Positions 1-7,695 of a stretch of DNA of 64,000 bases are shown here, piece after piece. Origin of the DNA: Streptomyces sp. HNM0574 (GTDB lineage Bacteria > Actinomycetota > Actinomycetes > Streptomycetales > Streptomycetaceae); the NCBI RefSeq assembly GCF_012726235.1, contig NZ_JAASAH010000001.1, positions 620,001 through 684,000 of the forward strand. The letters are read 5' to 3'. Positions within the stretch are counted from its first letter, which is position 1, and each line of letters opens with the position of its first letter. The position numbers and the translations under genes are program-made. Under the pieces are notes generated by a model that was not told the origin of the DNA, ran no database searches, and saw nothing but the letters and a program-made list of their open reading frames with translations.

Positions 1-303
1 GATGCCCCGCTCCGCGCAGGCCGCCGCCAGATCCGGGTTCTCCGACAGGAATCCGTACCCCGGATAGATCGCGTCGGCCCCGGAACGCACCGCCGCGTCC
101 ACCACATCCGCCACCGACAGATACGCCCGCACCGGATGCCCCGGCTCACCGATCTGGTACGCCTCGTCCGCCTTCAGCCGGTGCGGCGACTTGCGGTCCT
201 CGTACGGATAGACGGCGACGGTGTGCGCCCCCAGCTCGTAGGAAGCGCGGAACGCGCGGATCGCGATCTCGCCACGATTGGCGACCAAAACCTTAGAGAA
301 CAT
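1..303 (-). CDS. pyc: Pyruvate carboxylase, N-terminal part (cut by window edge)
   Basis: This is the first 101 codons of a biotin-dependent carboxylase read leftward from an ATG at 303. The N-terminus has the biotin-carboxylase opening KVLVANRGEIAIRAFRA followed by YPGYGFLSENPDLA, the start of the ATP-grasp biotin carboxylase domain. The wording around the second block (YPYEDR, HRLKADEAYQIGEPGHPVRAYL) matches pyruvate carboxylase better than acyl-CoA carboxylase alpha chains. The enzyme would make oxaloacetate from pyruvate and bicarbonate in the cytoplasm. A purine-rich site, AGGAGAAGG, lies upstream of the start. The rest of the gene, including carboxyltransferase and biotinyl domains, is outside the window, so the assignment rests on the N-terminus only. 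Confidence 0.85.
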   Translation of the reverse strand, partial: MFSKVLVANRGEIAIRAFRASYELGAHTVAVYPYEDRKSPHRLKADEAYQIGEPGHPVRAYLSVADVVDAAVRSGADAIYPGYGFLSENPDLAAACAERGI

Positions 304-529
304 GCGGACTGCCTTCTCCTGCCGGGCCACAGGGGCCGCCTTCGTAGGACAACGGAAGTACCTCTCGTGCTCCCGCGGCCGGACACCCCGCGAAGGCGCC
401 CGGCCGCGTGGCCACCATCGTGGGCGACAACCACCCCTCCCACCAGCCGCACCACGGCGAGACGCCGGACACATTCGCCCCGCCCCACCCCGGACGGAAG
501 CCCCGATTCCGCCAGGAAGGCCGCGGGGA

Positions 530-1325
530 AGCGACCGACCGTCCCCGCTCGGACCAGATCAGCCGTCACCGCCGCATGACCGGACGGCCACACCCCCGCG
601 ACAGGCCCGCCACCGGCCCGGCCCACCGAACGGACCCGGCCCAGCCCCGACCCGCCGCCCGCCACCCCCACATGCACGTCATCCACCCGCGCATCCAGCG
701 GAAAAGCACGCGCCACATGCGGCGCACCCACGTCGCCCACAGTGCCCCCGGAGCGGCGAACTCCCAGGCACCCAGCAGCACTTGCCCCTCCACCGCAGGC
801 GCGGTCCGGTAACCGCCGAGCAGCCGCAACTCGTCCGAACCGGGGCACCGCGTTGTCATCCCCCGTCAGCACCGGCGGATACACGGTCCCGCCCCGACGC
901 TCCGCCACGAACCCGGCCAGCCGCGCCACCCGCCCGCACCGCACGGCCGAACCCGCCGGCTCCGCATCCGGATGACAGGTGAAGAACGGCACCGCATGAC
1001 CCGGCGCATCCAGCCGCGCATACAACGCCCCACCCCGCCCCTCGGGGAAACCCAGCACCTCGTGCTCGACGACGGGCCACCGGCTCAGCACCGCATTGCC
1101 CACGTCGTACGGGGCACCACCCAACCGGTCACGCCAGTGCGCCGAACTGCCCGCCGGCCCCAGCACATGGTGCATCCCCAACTCGGCACCCAGCCACGAC
1201 GCAAGATCATCACCCGGTACCTCGACCGAGCCCCACACCTCCTGCAACCCCACCACATCCGGCCCCAACCGACGCCGCCCCGCCGCCCCCTGGCCACCGA
1301 ACAGCACGACCTCACGCGCCCCGCT
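530..1325 (-). pseudogene. Decayed endonuclease/exonuclease/phosphatase-family gene
   Basis: Conserved blocks of an EEP-fold metal-dependent phosphohydrolase are present but split between two frames. From about 1320 to 845 one frame reads RLGPDVVGLQEVWG and VLTGDDNAVP. From about 845 to 735 a second frame carries SDELRLLGGYRTAPAVEGQV. From about 730 to 540 the first frame resumes with PHVARAF and GVWPSGHAAV. Two catalytic signatures are damaged: the usual GDFN reads GDDN, and the usual SDH reads SGH, losing the catalytic Asp. The N-terminal strand that normally carries the metal-binding Asn is not recognisable. Two frameshifts plus lost catalytic residues indicate a genuine pseudogene rather than one sequencing error. 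No ribosome binding site or start could be assigned. Confidence 0.7.
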
Positions 1326-1459
1326 TGATGCTGCGGTCTCATGGCGGTTGTGTGGCGTGCATGGACTGTTGAAGGGTTCGTGCGTACGTTCGGCGGGCTG
1401 TCGGCCGGGCGGGGAGCCGCCCCGGTGGCCGGAGTTCACGGATCCGGAGGTCAGGTCCC

Positions 1460-3055
1460 ATGCCGCGTTCCCGCCCGAGACGCACCGCCAGGCCCCTCGT
1501 CGGCGCAGCCGCCCTCACCCTCGGGCTCACGCTCGCCCTCACCGCGGCACCCGCCGAGGCCAGAGACGTGCCGAAGGCCCCCGGGCACCGGCTCGTCGAC
1601 GACTACACCGGCGCACCCGCCCCGTCCCGCCCGCTCACCGGCGAGGCACCGCCCCAGAACCCGTACCTCGCCGACAACGGGCGCAACGGCATGCACGGCG
1701 ACGCCGCCGCCAGCGACACCCACCCCTGGCCAGGACCGCTCGGAAAGGCACCGGACGTCCGCAGCGAGGCGATGGCCGGCGTCGGCGGCGAATGCGCGAC
1801 CCTCACCTTCGACCGAGACGGACGGATCGTCACCGTCTGCGGCACCTTCCGCGGCTTCCTCGTCAAACTCCTCGACCCGGAAACCCTCGACACCCTCGCC
1901 CAACACCGCCTCCCCCAACGGCCGTCCACCGTCGAAGCCATCAGCCGCCTCGACTTCTCCAAGATCTTCAAGGACACCTCCGGCGGCGCCTACGCCTACC
2001 TCGACAACCAGGACCGGCTGGTCCTCGCCGACTCCCGGCAGCACATCGTCCGCCTCGCACACGAGCAGACCCCCGACGGCAGCTGGCGCTTCCGCACCGA
2101 CGCCGACTGGGACCTCACGGCACACGTCCCGCACGACTGCGTCACCTGGACAAACCTCTACCCCAGCGGCGACTGCGACCCCGTCACCTCCGTCGCCCCC
2201 GACTGGCAGGGCCGCATCTGGTGGGTGACCCGGCAGGGACGCGTCGGCACCGTCGACCCCCGCACCGGAACCGTCCGCAGCATCCGCCTCGACGGCGAAG
2301 AGATCCAGAACTCCTTCGCCACCGGCCCCGACGGCATCTCCCTCGTCTCCGACCACGCGCTCTACGCCTTCCGCGCCGACGACGACGGCACACCCCGGGC
2401 ACGCTGGCGGCAACCGTACGACCGGGGCACCGGCTCCAAACCCGGTTCGGTGAACCAGGGGTCCGGCACCACCCCCACCCTCCTCGGCCCCGCCGACGAC
2501 GGATACGTCGCCATCACCGACAACGCCGACGACCGCATGCACGTCCAGGTCCACCGGCGCGACAACGGGAAACCCGTCTGCCGCACACCCGTCTTCGGCC
2601 CCGGCGCCTCCACCACCGACAACTCCCTCATCGGCTGGGGCGACAGCCTCGTCGTCGAGAACAACTACGGGTACGAGAACCCCTCCTCCCTCCTCCTCGG
2701 CAAGACCGTCCCCGGCGGAGTGACCCGCATCGACGTCCGCCCCGACGGCAGCGGCTGCGACACCGTCTGGCAGAGCGACGAGAAGGCACCCTCCAGCGTC
2801 GCCAAACTCTCCACCGGCAACGGGCTGTTGTACTTCTACACAAAGGAACCCAGCCGCAAGGGCATCGACGCCTGGTACCTCACCGCCGTCGACTTCCGCA
2901 CCGGCCAGACCCGCTGGAAACAACTCACCGGTACCGGCCCCTTCTACGACAACAACTGGGCACCGATCACCATCGGCCCCGACGGCACCGCCTACGCCGG
3001 CGTCTTCAACGGCCTCGTCGCCGTCCGCGACACCTCCCGACGTGATGCCGCATGA
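1460..3055 (+). CDS. Secreted beta-propeller-like protein of unknown function
   Basis: 531 residues. The N-terminus is a clear signal peptide: Arg-rich MPRSRPRRTARP, a hydrophobic core, and an Ala-x-Ala-type cleavage site near residue 35 (APAEARD). The mature part has repeated short blade-like motifs such as LTFDRDGRIVTV, YLDNQDRLVLAD, APDWQGRIWWV and TIGPDGTAYAGV, suggesting a PQQ/SMP-30-like propeller of about six or seven blades. No catalytic motif was recognised. The ATG at 1460 is supported by GGAGG at 1446-1450. The gene stands alone and is convergent with the hydrolase at 3107. The likely location is extracellular, and no function is proposed. Confidence 0.8.
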   Translation: MPRSRPRRTARPLVGAAALTLGLTLALTAAPAEARDVPKAPGHRLVDDYTGAPAPSRPLTGEAPPQNPYLADNGRNGMHGDAAASDTHPWPGPLGKAPDVRSEAMAGVGGECATLTFDRDGRIVTVCGTFRGFLVKLLDPETLDTLAQHRLPQRPSTVEAISRLDFSKIFKDTSGGAYAYLDNQDRLVLADSRQHIVRLAHEQTPDGSWRFRTDADWDLTAHVPHDCVTWTNLYPSGDCDPVTSVAPDWQGRIWWVTRQGRVGTVDPRTGTVRSIRLDGEEIQNSFATGPDGISLVSDHALYAFRADDDGTPRARWRQPYDRGTGSKPGSVNQGSGTTPTLLGPADDGYVAITDNADDRMHVQVHRRDNGKPVCRTPVFGPGASTTDNSLIGWGDSLVVENNYGYENPSSLLLGKTVPGGVTRIDVRPDGSGCDTVWQSDEKAPSSVAKLSTGNGLLYFYTKEPSRKGIDAWYLTAVDFRTGQTRWKQLTGTGPFYDNNWAPITIGPDGTAYAGVFNGLVAVRDTSRRDAA

Positions 3056-3106
3056 CGGGCCCGTGACGTCAAGTCCACGCCCTGCGACGGCTGTTCACGA
3101 GGACAC

Positions 3107-3862
3107 TCACGACGGCCCGGGAGACCGCGACCCACCGTCCCGCCCGTCCACGGCAGGCAGACCCGCCGCGCGGGCGACGACATCCGCCGTCCGCCGGCCC
3201 TGATCCACCACGGCCGGGTCTGCGGAAGGGCGGCAGCGGTCGGTGGACGGGTCGTACTCGGTGCCGACGACCCCCGCGTGATCCGCGTCCACCTCCTCCA
3301 ACGGGACCGAACCCCCGGCCCGGGCGACAGCGGCCGCGAAATCCCGGCTGTGCGCGGGCACCACGACCGGATCGCGACTGCCGTGCACCAGGAACACCGG
3401 GACACCAGGCACGGCAACAGCCTCCAGCGGAACCACACCCGTCGTCCGCGCCGGTATGTCGTACCGGCCCGCGACCCCCACGACAGCCGCAGGACGCGGA
3501 AGCCCCTCCTCCCCGGGGTACGCCAGCCCGACCGCCGCCGGCGCACCCGCCGACCACCCGGCCACCACCAGCCGCTCCGGATCACCCCCGTACGCGGACG
3601 CCTCCCCGTACGCGAAACGCAGAGACTCCAGCAGACCGGCACACCCACGGTCCGCCGCGTCCGACCGCCAGCCCGGCACGAACACCAGCACACCGCGACG
3701 CGCCAACTCCTCGGCCAGCGGCCGCATCACCTCCCGGTCGTCCGGGCTGACCCCGTGCCACAGCAGCACCACGGGCCGCACCCCGGAACGCTCACCACCG
3801 GACGGACGGTGCACCTCCACGGCACCGCCGCCGCGGGCGGTGCGAATGACGGAATCGGGCAC
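3107..3862 (-). CDS. Alpha/beta hydrolase
   Basis: 251 residues from a GTG at 3862, chosen because AGGAG lies just upstream and homology-like sequence begins at PDSVIRTARGG. The fold markers are VVLLWHGVSPDDRE (first strand and oxyanion region), the nucleophile elbow GWSAG near residue 120, HGSRDPVVVP carrying the acid, and DADHAGVVG carrying the catalytic His. It therefore has a complete Ser-Asp-His triad and should be a cytoplasmic esterase or dienelactone-hydrolase-like enzyme of unknown substrate. A longer in-frame extension to 4177 exists but overlaps the divergent kptA and lacks family sequence, so it was not used. It is divergent from kptA. Confidence 0.8.
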   Translation of the reverse strand: MPDSVIRTARGGGAVEVHRPSGGERSGVRPVVLLWHGVSPDDREVMRPLAEELARRGVLVFVPGWRSDAADRGCAGLLESLRFAYGEASAYGGDPERLVVAGWSAGAPAAVGLAYPGEEGLPRPAAVVGVAGRYDIPARTTGVVPLEAVAVPGVPVFLVHGSRDPVVVPAHSRDFAAAVARAGGSVPLEEVDADHAGVVGTEYDPSTDRCRPSADPAVVDQGRRTADVVARAAGLPAVDGRDGGSRSPGPS

Positions 3863-3986
3863 GACACTCCTCACTCCTCGTGAGACTTCTTGGCTCACCG
3901 CGCGGCCCACGCCGAACGGCACGTGATCCTTCCAGACCCCCGGAAACGGGATGCAGCCAAGGCGCCGCCCGCGCGACGCTGGACAC

Positions 3987-4535
3987 ATGGACCCCGCACG
4001 CGACGTCGAGATCTCCAAATACCTCGCCCGCCACCTGCGGCACCAGCCCGAGCGCATCGGCCTGCACCTCGACGCCCAAGGCTGGGCGGACATCGACACA
4101 CTGCTGCGGGCCGCCGCCCGACACGGATTCCGCATGACCCGGCCCGAACTGGAACAGGTCGTGGCCTCCAACGACAAACAGCGCTACGTCATCGACCCCG
4201 GACACGACCGCATCCGCGCCACCCAGGGCCACTCCGTACCCGTCGACCTCGGCCTGCCCGCAGCCACCCCGCCCGAGTGGCTGTACCACGGCACCGCACC
4301 ACGCGCCGTCGCCGCCATCCGGGCCGAAGGGCTGCGCCCCATGAACCGGCACGCCGTCCACCTCTCACCGGACCGGGCCACCGCCACCCGGGTCGGCGCC
4401 CGGCGCGGCAGACCCGTCGTCCTCAGCGTCGCGGCCGGCGCCATGCACCGCGACGGCCACACCTTCCACGTCACCGACAACACCGTCTGGCTGACTGCCG
4501 CCGTCCCGCCGCAGTACCTCTCCTTTCCAGGGTGA
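3987..4535 (+). CDS. kptA: RNA 2'-phosphotransferase KptA/Tpt1
   Basis: 182 residues, the usual length of the family. The sequence shows the family opening SKYLARHLRHQPERIGL, an N-terminal winged-helix part (GWADIDTLL, DKQRYVID), then the ADP-ribosyltransferase-like half with WLYHGTAPRAVAAI, EGLRPMNRHAVHLS and VLSVAAGAMHRDGHTF. The enzyme transfers an internal RNA 2'-phosphate to NAD, releasing nicotinamide and ADP-ribose cyclic phosphate. In yeast this completes tRNA splicing; the bacterial role is unsettled. The ATG at 3987 is preferred over an upstream in-frame ATG at 3951 because it gives the family N-terminus. It is convergent with the acetyltransferase at 4556 with a 20 bp gap. Confidence 0.88.
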   Translation: MDPARDVEISKYLARHLRHQPERIGLHLDAQGWADIDTLLRAAARHGFRMTRPELEQVVASNDKQRYVIDPGHDRIRATQGHSVPVDLGLPAATPPEWLYHGTAPRAVAAIRAEGLRPMNRHAVHLSPDRATATRVGARRGRPVVLSVAAGAMHRDGHTFHVTDNTVWLTAAVPPQYLSFPG

Positions 4536-4555
4536 TCAAAGGGCCGCCTTCACCG

Positions 4556-5221
4556 TCACGAACGCGGCCGGGCCGCGGCCTCCAAAGCGGCCGGGTCACC
4601 GGACATCAAGGCCGGAACATGGGCGGTGATGTGCTCCAGAGGCCAGTCCCACCAGGCGAGTTCGAGAAGACGGGCGATGTCCTCGGCGCTGTGGCGGTAA
4701 CGGAGAACGCGGGCCGGGTTGCCGCCGACGACCGCGTAGTCCGGGACGTCACCCACGACGACCGAACCCGACGCGATCACCGCACCGTTCCCGATACGGA
4801 CACCGGGCATCACCAACGAGCGGTACCCGAACCAGACATCGTTCTCCACCAGAGTGTCGCCCCGGTTCGGCAGATCGGCCAGCTGATCGAAATGCTCCGC
4901 CCAGGAACCACCCATCATCGGGAAAGGAAACGTGGACGGGCCGTCCATACGGTGATTGGCGCCGTTCATCAGGAACCGCACCCCGTCGGCCAGCGCGCAG
5001 AACTTCCCGATGACCAGCCGCTCCGGGCCGTAGTGGTACAGCACATTGCGCGTCTCGAAAGACGTCGGATCGTCGGGGGAGTCGTAGTACGAGAACTCGC
5101 CCACCTCGATCAACGGCGAGGTGACAAGAGGCTTGAGCAGCACGACACGCGGCTGTCCGGCCATCGGGTGCAGCACGGACGGGTCCGGGAGACGACCGGA
5201 GGCGTCAGGTGTGGTGGCCAT
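4556..5221 (-). CDS. Xenobiotic (Vat/CatB-type) hexapeptide acetyltransferase
   Basis: 221 residues of the left-handed beta-helix acyltransferase family. Typical XAT landmarks are LVIGKFCALADGVRF, the catalytic-His segment NGANHRMDG, TLVENDVWFGYRSLVMPGV, IGNGAVIASGSVVV and VGGNPARVLRYR. Known members acetylate streptogramin A or chloramphenicol with acetyl-CoA, so this may modify a hydroxylated xenobiotic, but the true substrate is unknown. The start at 5221 has GAGGAGGG upstream. Its length and core suggest a functional enzyme. It lies alone, convergent with kptA. Confidence 0.85.
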   Translation of the reverse strand: MATTPDASGRLPDPSVLHPMAGQPRVVLLKPLVTSPLIEVGEFSYYDSPDDPTSFETRNVLYHYGPERLVIGKFCALADGVRFLMNGANHRMDGPSTFPFPMMGGSWAEHFDQLADLPNRGDTLVENDVWFGYRSLVMPGVRIGNGAVIASGSVVVGDVPDYAVVGGNPARVLRYRHSAEDIARLLELAWWDWPLEHITAHVPALMSGDPAALEAAARPRS

Positions 5222-5290
5222 CGCGGGCCCTCCTCGGAAGCGGCTGATCGGACGCGTCCATCCTGCCGCAGCGGGAACCCCCGCCGGCGG

Positions 5291-5362
5291 TTGTCCACAG
5301 GCCCTGGCCCAACACCCCTCTTGCAGGTGAGGAGTTGAGCGACCGGCGCGGAGTTGTCCACA
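5291..5362 (+). other. Two perfect DnaA boxes
   Basis: TTGTCCACA occurs at 5291-5299 and again at 5354-5362, in the same orientation and 63 bp apart, each followed by GG. This nonamer is the preferred Streptomyces DnaA box. Both copies lie in the 210 bp gap between the acetyltransferase start and the end of the small membrane-protein gene. Function is inferred only: they could titrate DnaA or place the neighbouring promoter under DnaA control. No further copy was noticed elsewhere in the window. Confidence 0.5.
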
Positions 5363-5432
5363 GGCGCCGGCAAAGTCCTCGCCGATGTGCCTACTCTTCT
5401 CCCGCTCGACCGAAAGACGCCCGAGTCCCGCG

Positions 5433-5798
5433 TCACCAGCCGGGATTCACGAACGGCGCGACCCGGACCTCCAGCCACGCCAGACTCACCCAGGCCAACA
5501 CCGCCACCGAGACGGCAGCCGCCACCGCCGACGCCCCACCGCGCACCCACCGCCCGGCCCGGCCCCGCAGAACCCGACCCGTCAGCCCCCAGACCACCAT
5601 GGCGACAACAGGGAACCCGAACAGCATGAGAGGCAACTCCACATACAACAGGCTCCAGTCCCGTTCCCCCTCGAAAGCCCCCAGCACACCCGGCCTGGCC
5701 CCGTCCTGCCACACGACGAGCCCGACCGCCATGGCGATCACCGCCATCAGGCAACCGGCACAACCCTCGCCGATCCCCGTCTCTTCACGTTCTCCCAT
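5433..5798 (-). CDS. Small integral membrane protein, unknown
   Basis: 121 residues from the ATG at 5798 (MGEREETGIGEG). Three hydrophobic stretches are visible: about residues 13-30 (CLMAVIAMAVGLVVW), 46-70 (LYVELPLMLFGFPVVAMVVWGL) and 85-107 (AVAAAVSVAVLAWVSLAWLEV). They are separated by short charged loops including GRVLRGRAGRWVRGG. No family signature was recognised. Upstream in-frame codons to 5936 exist but run into the adjacent ABC gene end and give no membrane or family sequence. The ribosome site is a weak AGGGGG very close to the start, so the start is uncertain. Confidence 0.6.
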   Translation of the reverse strand: MGEREETGIGEGCAGCLMAVIAMAVGLVVWQDGARPGVLGAFEGERDWSLLYVELPLMLFGFPVVAMVVWGLTGRVLRGRAGRWVRGGASAVAAAVSVAVLAWVSLAWLEVRVAPFVNPGW

Positions 5799-5932
5799 AC
5801 CCCCTACGGACGCATCCCCGGCCGAGTGCGTTGCCCACCGCTCCGGCAGGAACCTCAGCACCAGAGCGCGGTGGGGGCCTCGCGACGGACCACGGGAGCG
5901 ATCTCCTCGGCGACCAGCGCAACCCCCAGGCC

Positions 5933-6706
5933 TCAAAGCACCTTCGACAAAAACCCCCGAGTCCTCGCATGCCGAGGAGCCCCCAACACCTCGCCCGGCG
6001 GCCCCTGTTCGATGACTTGGCCTTGGTCCATGAAGACCACGTTGTCGGCGATCCGGCGAGCGAAGCCGATCTCGTGAGTGACGACGATCATGGTGGTGCC
6101 GGTGCGGGCCACGTCGGCGATGACGTCGAGGACTTCGCCGACGAGTTCCGGGTCGAGGGCCGAGGTGGGTTCGTCGAAGAGGAGGACGCGTGGTTCGAGG
6201 GCCAGGGCGCGGGCGATGGCGACACGTTGTTGCTGCCCGCCGGAGAGGGTGCGCGGGTAGGCGTGTTCCTTGTCGGCCAGGCCGACTCGTGCGAGCAGTC
6301 GCCGGGCGCGTTCGGCCGCTTCGGCGCGGGGGAGGCGCAGGGCGGAGACGGGGGCTTCGGTGAGGTTGTCGAGGACGGTCAGGTGGGGGAAGAGGTGGAA
6401 GTCCTGGAAGACGAAGCCGATCCGGGTGCGTTGCCGCCGTACGTCGCGTTCGCGCAGCTCGTAGAGGGTGTCGCCGCGGCGGCGGTAGCCGATGAGTTCG
6501 CCGTCGACGGTGACGGAGCCGCGGCCGGGTTTTTCCAGGTGGTTGACGCAGCGCAGCAGTGTGGATTTGCCGGAGCCGGAGGGGCCGATGACGACGGTGA
6601 CTTCTCCGGCCCGTACGCGCAGGTCGACGCCGAGCAGCACTTCGTGCGTGCCGAAGCTCTTGTGGACGTCGCGGACCTCGACCATGACGGGTGCGGGTTC
6701 GCTCAT
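5933..6706 (-). CDS. Polar amino-acid-type ABC transporter ATPase
   Basis: 257 residues. The Walker A is GPSGSGKSTLLRCVN, the Q-loop is GFVFQDFHLFPHLTV, the signature is TLSGGQQQRVAIARALA, the Walker B is VLLFDEPTSALDPELV and the H-loop is IVVTHEIGFA. The pattern is the GlnQ/HisP subfamily that energises polar amino acid importers. The start overlaps the stop of the upstream solute-binding gene in an ATGA (6703-6706), so the two are translationally coupled. It is the last gene of a three-gene minus-strand unit (monooxygenase, binding protein, ATPase) whose permease is in the divergent unit at 9462. It acts on the cytoplasmic face of the membrane. Confidence 0.93.
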   Translation of the reverse strand: MSEPAPVMVEVRDVHKSFGTHEVLLGVDLRVRAGEVTVVIGPSGSGKSTLLRCVNHLEKPGRGSVTVDGELIGYRRRGDTLYELRERDVRRQRTRIGFVFQDFHLFPHLTVLDNLTEAPVSALRLPRAEAAERARRLLARVGLADKEHAYPRTLSGGQQQRVAIARALALEPRVLLFDEPTSALDPELVGEVLDVIADVARTGTTMIVVTHEIGFARRIADNVVFMDQGQVIEQGPPGEVLGAPRHARTRGFLSKVL

Positions 6707-7695
6707 CGGGCGGGTTTCCTTTCCGGCGGGCTGATGCGGGATTCCGTCAGTGCCGACTTCTGGGTGCCCCATTTCTTCAGGATGCGGTCGTAGGTGCCGT
6801 CCTCGATGAGCCGGTTGACGGCGGCGCGGAGCGGTTCGCGCAGCGGGGAGCCCTTCTTGAGGGCGAAGCCGACGTCCAGCCGCTGGAACTCGTTCAGGAA
6901 CCGGACGCCGGCGGCCTCCTGCGAGGCCTGGTACCGCAGCCCGTTGATGGTCGACATGACGACATCGATCCGGCCTTGCTGGAGGCTGGTGAGCAGGGCC
7001 CCGTTGTCCGAGTAGACCTTGACGTCGTACGGTTCGCGGCCCGTTTTCGCGCATCGTGGTCCGGCGTCGCGCAGGGTCGTTTCGAAGGTGGTGCCGGCGC
7101 CGACGCCGATGTTCCGGCCGCACAGCTGCACCAGGTCGGTCACCTTTTTCGGCTGCTTGTCGTCCCCGCGTACGGCGAAGCCCTGGCCGTCGTTGACGTA
7201 GGTGACGAAGTCGATGGTGCGGAGCCGTTCCTCCGTCACGCCGAAGTTGCCTGTGCCGAGGTCGAACTTGCCGCTTTCCAGGGCGGGCAGGATCGCTTCG
7301 AATCCGGCTTCCTGGCGTTCCAGCCGGACGCCGAGCACTTTGGCGACGGCGTCGGCGACGTCGATGTCGACGCCGGCCGGCCGGTTGGTGCCGGTGGACG
7401 GGTGGAAGGCGCCGGGCGGTGTGCCGATCGAGCTGGCCAGCCGCAGGCTGCCCTTCTTCCGTACCGATTCGGGCAGCAGTTTCGCGGCCTCGGGGTCCTT
7501 GCGTACGTCGGCGACCACGTTCTCGGACGGTGCGGCGGGCCCCGCGGCTCCGGCGGGCGCGCCCGGTCCCGCAGCGCCCGCCCCGGCGGTCCCGCCCTGG
7601 CAGGCGGCGACGGCGGCCAGCGGCAGCAGCACGCCCATCGCCGTCACAGCCCGCCGCACCCGGGCCCGAGCGGTCTTGGGCAAAACCCCCTTCAC
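6703..7695 (-). CDS. ABC transporter solute-binding lipoprotein (amino-acid type)
   Basis: 330 residues from a GTG at 7695. A lipoprotein signal ends in LAAVAAC with the lipidated Cys at residue 32. The mature protein has the family-3 periplasmic binding fold: GAFHPSTGTNRPAGVDIDVA, LPALESGKFDLGTGNFGVT, CGRNIGVGAGTTFE and NRLIEDGTYDRILKKWG. GTGA at 7692-7695 joins its start to the stop of the monooxygenase, and its own stop overlaps the ATPase start. The family binds polar amino acids or similar small charged compounds. The monooxygenase partner and the cysteine leader peptide suggest a sulfur-containing ligand, but that is inference. Confidence 0.9.
   Translation of the reverse strand: MKGVLPKTARARVRRAVTAMGVLLPLAAVAACQGGTAGAGAAGPGAPAGAAGPAAPSENVVADVRKDPEAAKLLPESVRKKGSLRLASSIGTPPGAFHPSTGTNRPAGVDIDVADAVAKVLGVRLERQEAGFEAILPALESGKFDLGTGNFGVTEERLRTIDFVTYVNDGQGFAVRGDDKQPKKVTDLVQLCGRNIGVGAGTTFETTLRDAGPRCAKTGREPYDVKVYSDNGALLTSLQQGRIDVVMSTINGLRYQASQEAAGVRFLNEFQRLDVGFALKKGSPLREPLRAAVNRLIEDGTYDRILKKWGTQKSALTESRISPPERKPAR

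Noticed and set aside
3863..4177. N-terminal extension of the alpha/beta hydrolase to 4177
   Set aside because: It overlaps the divergent kptA gene, has no hydrolase sequence, and the GTG at 3862 has a better ribosome site.
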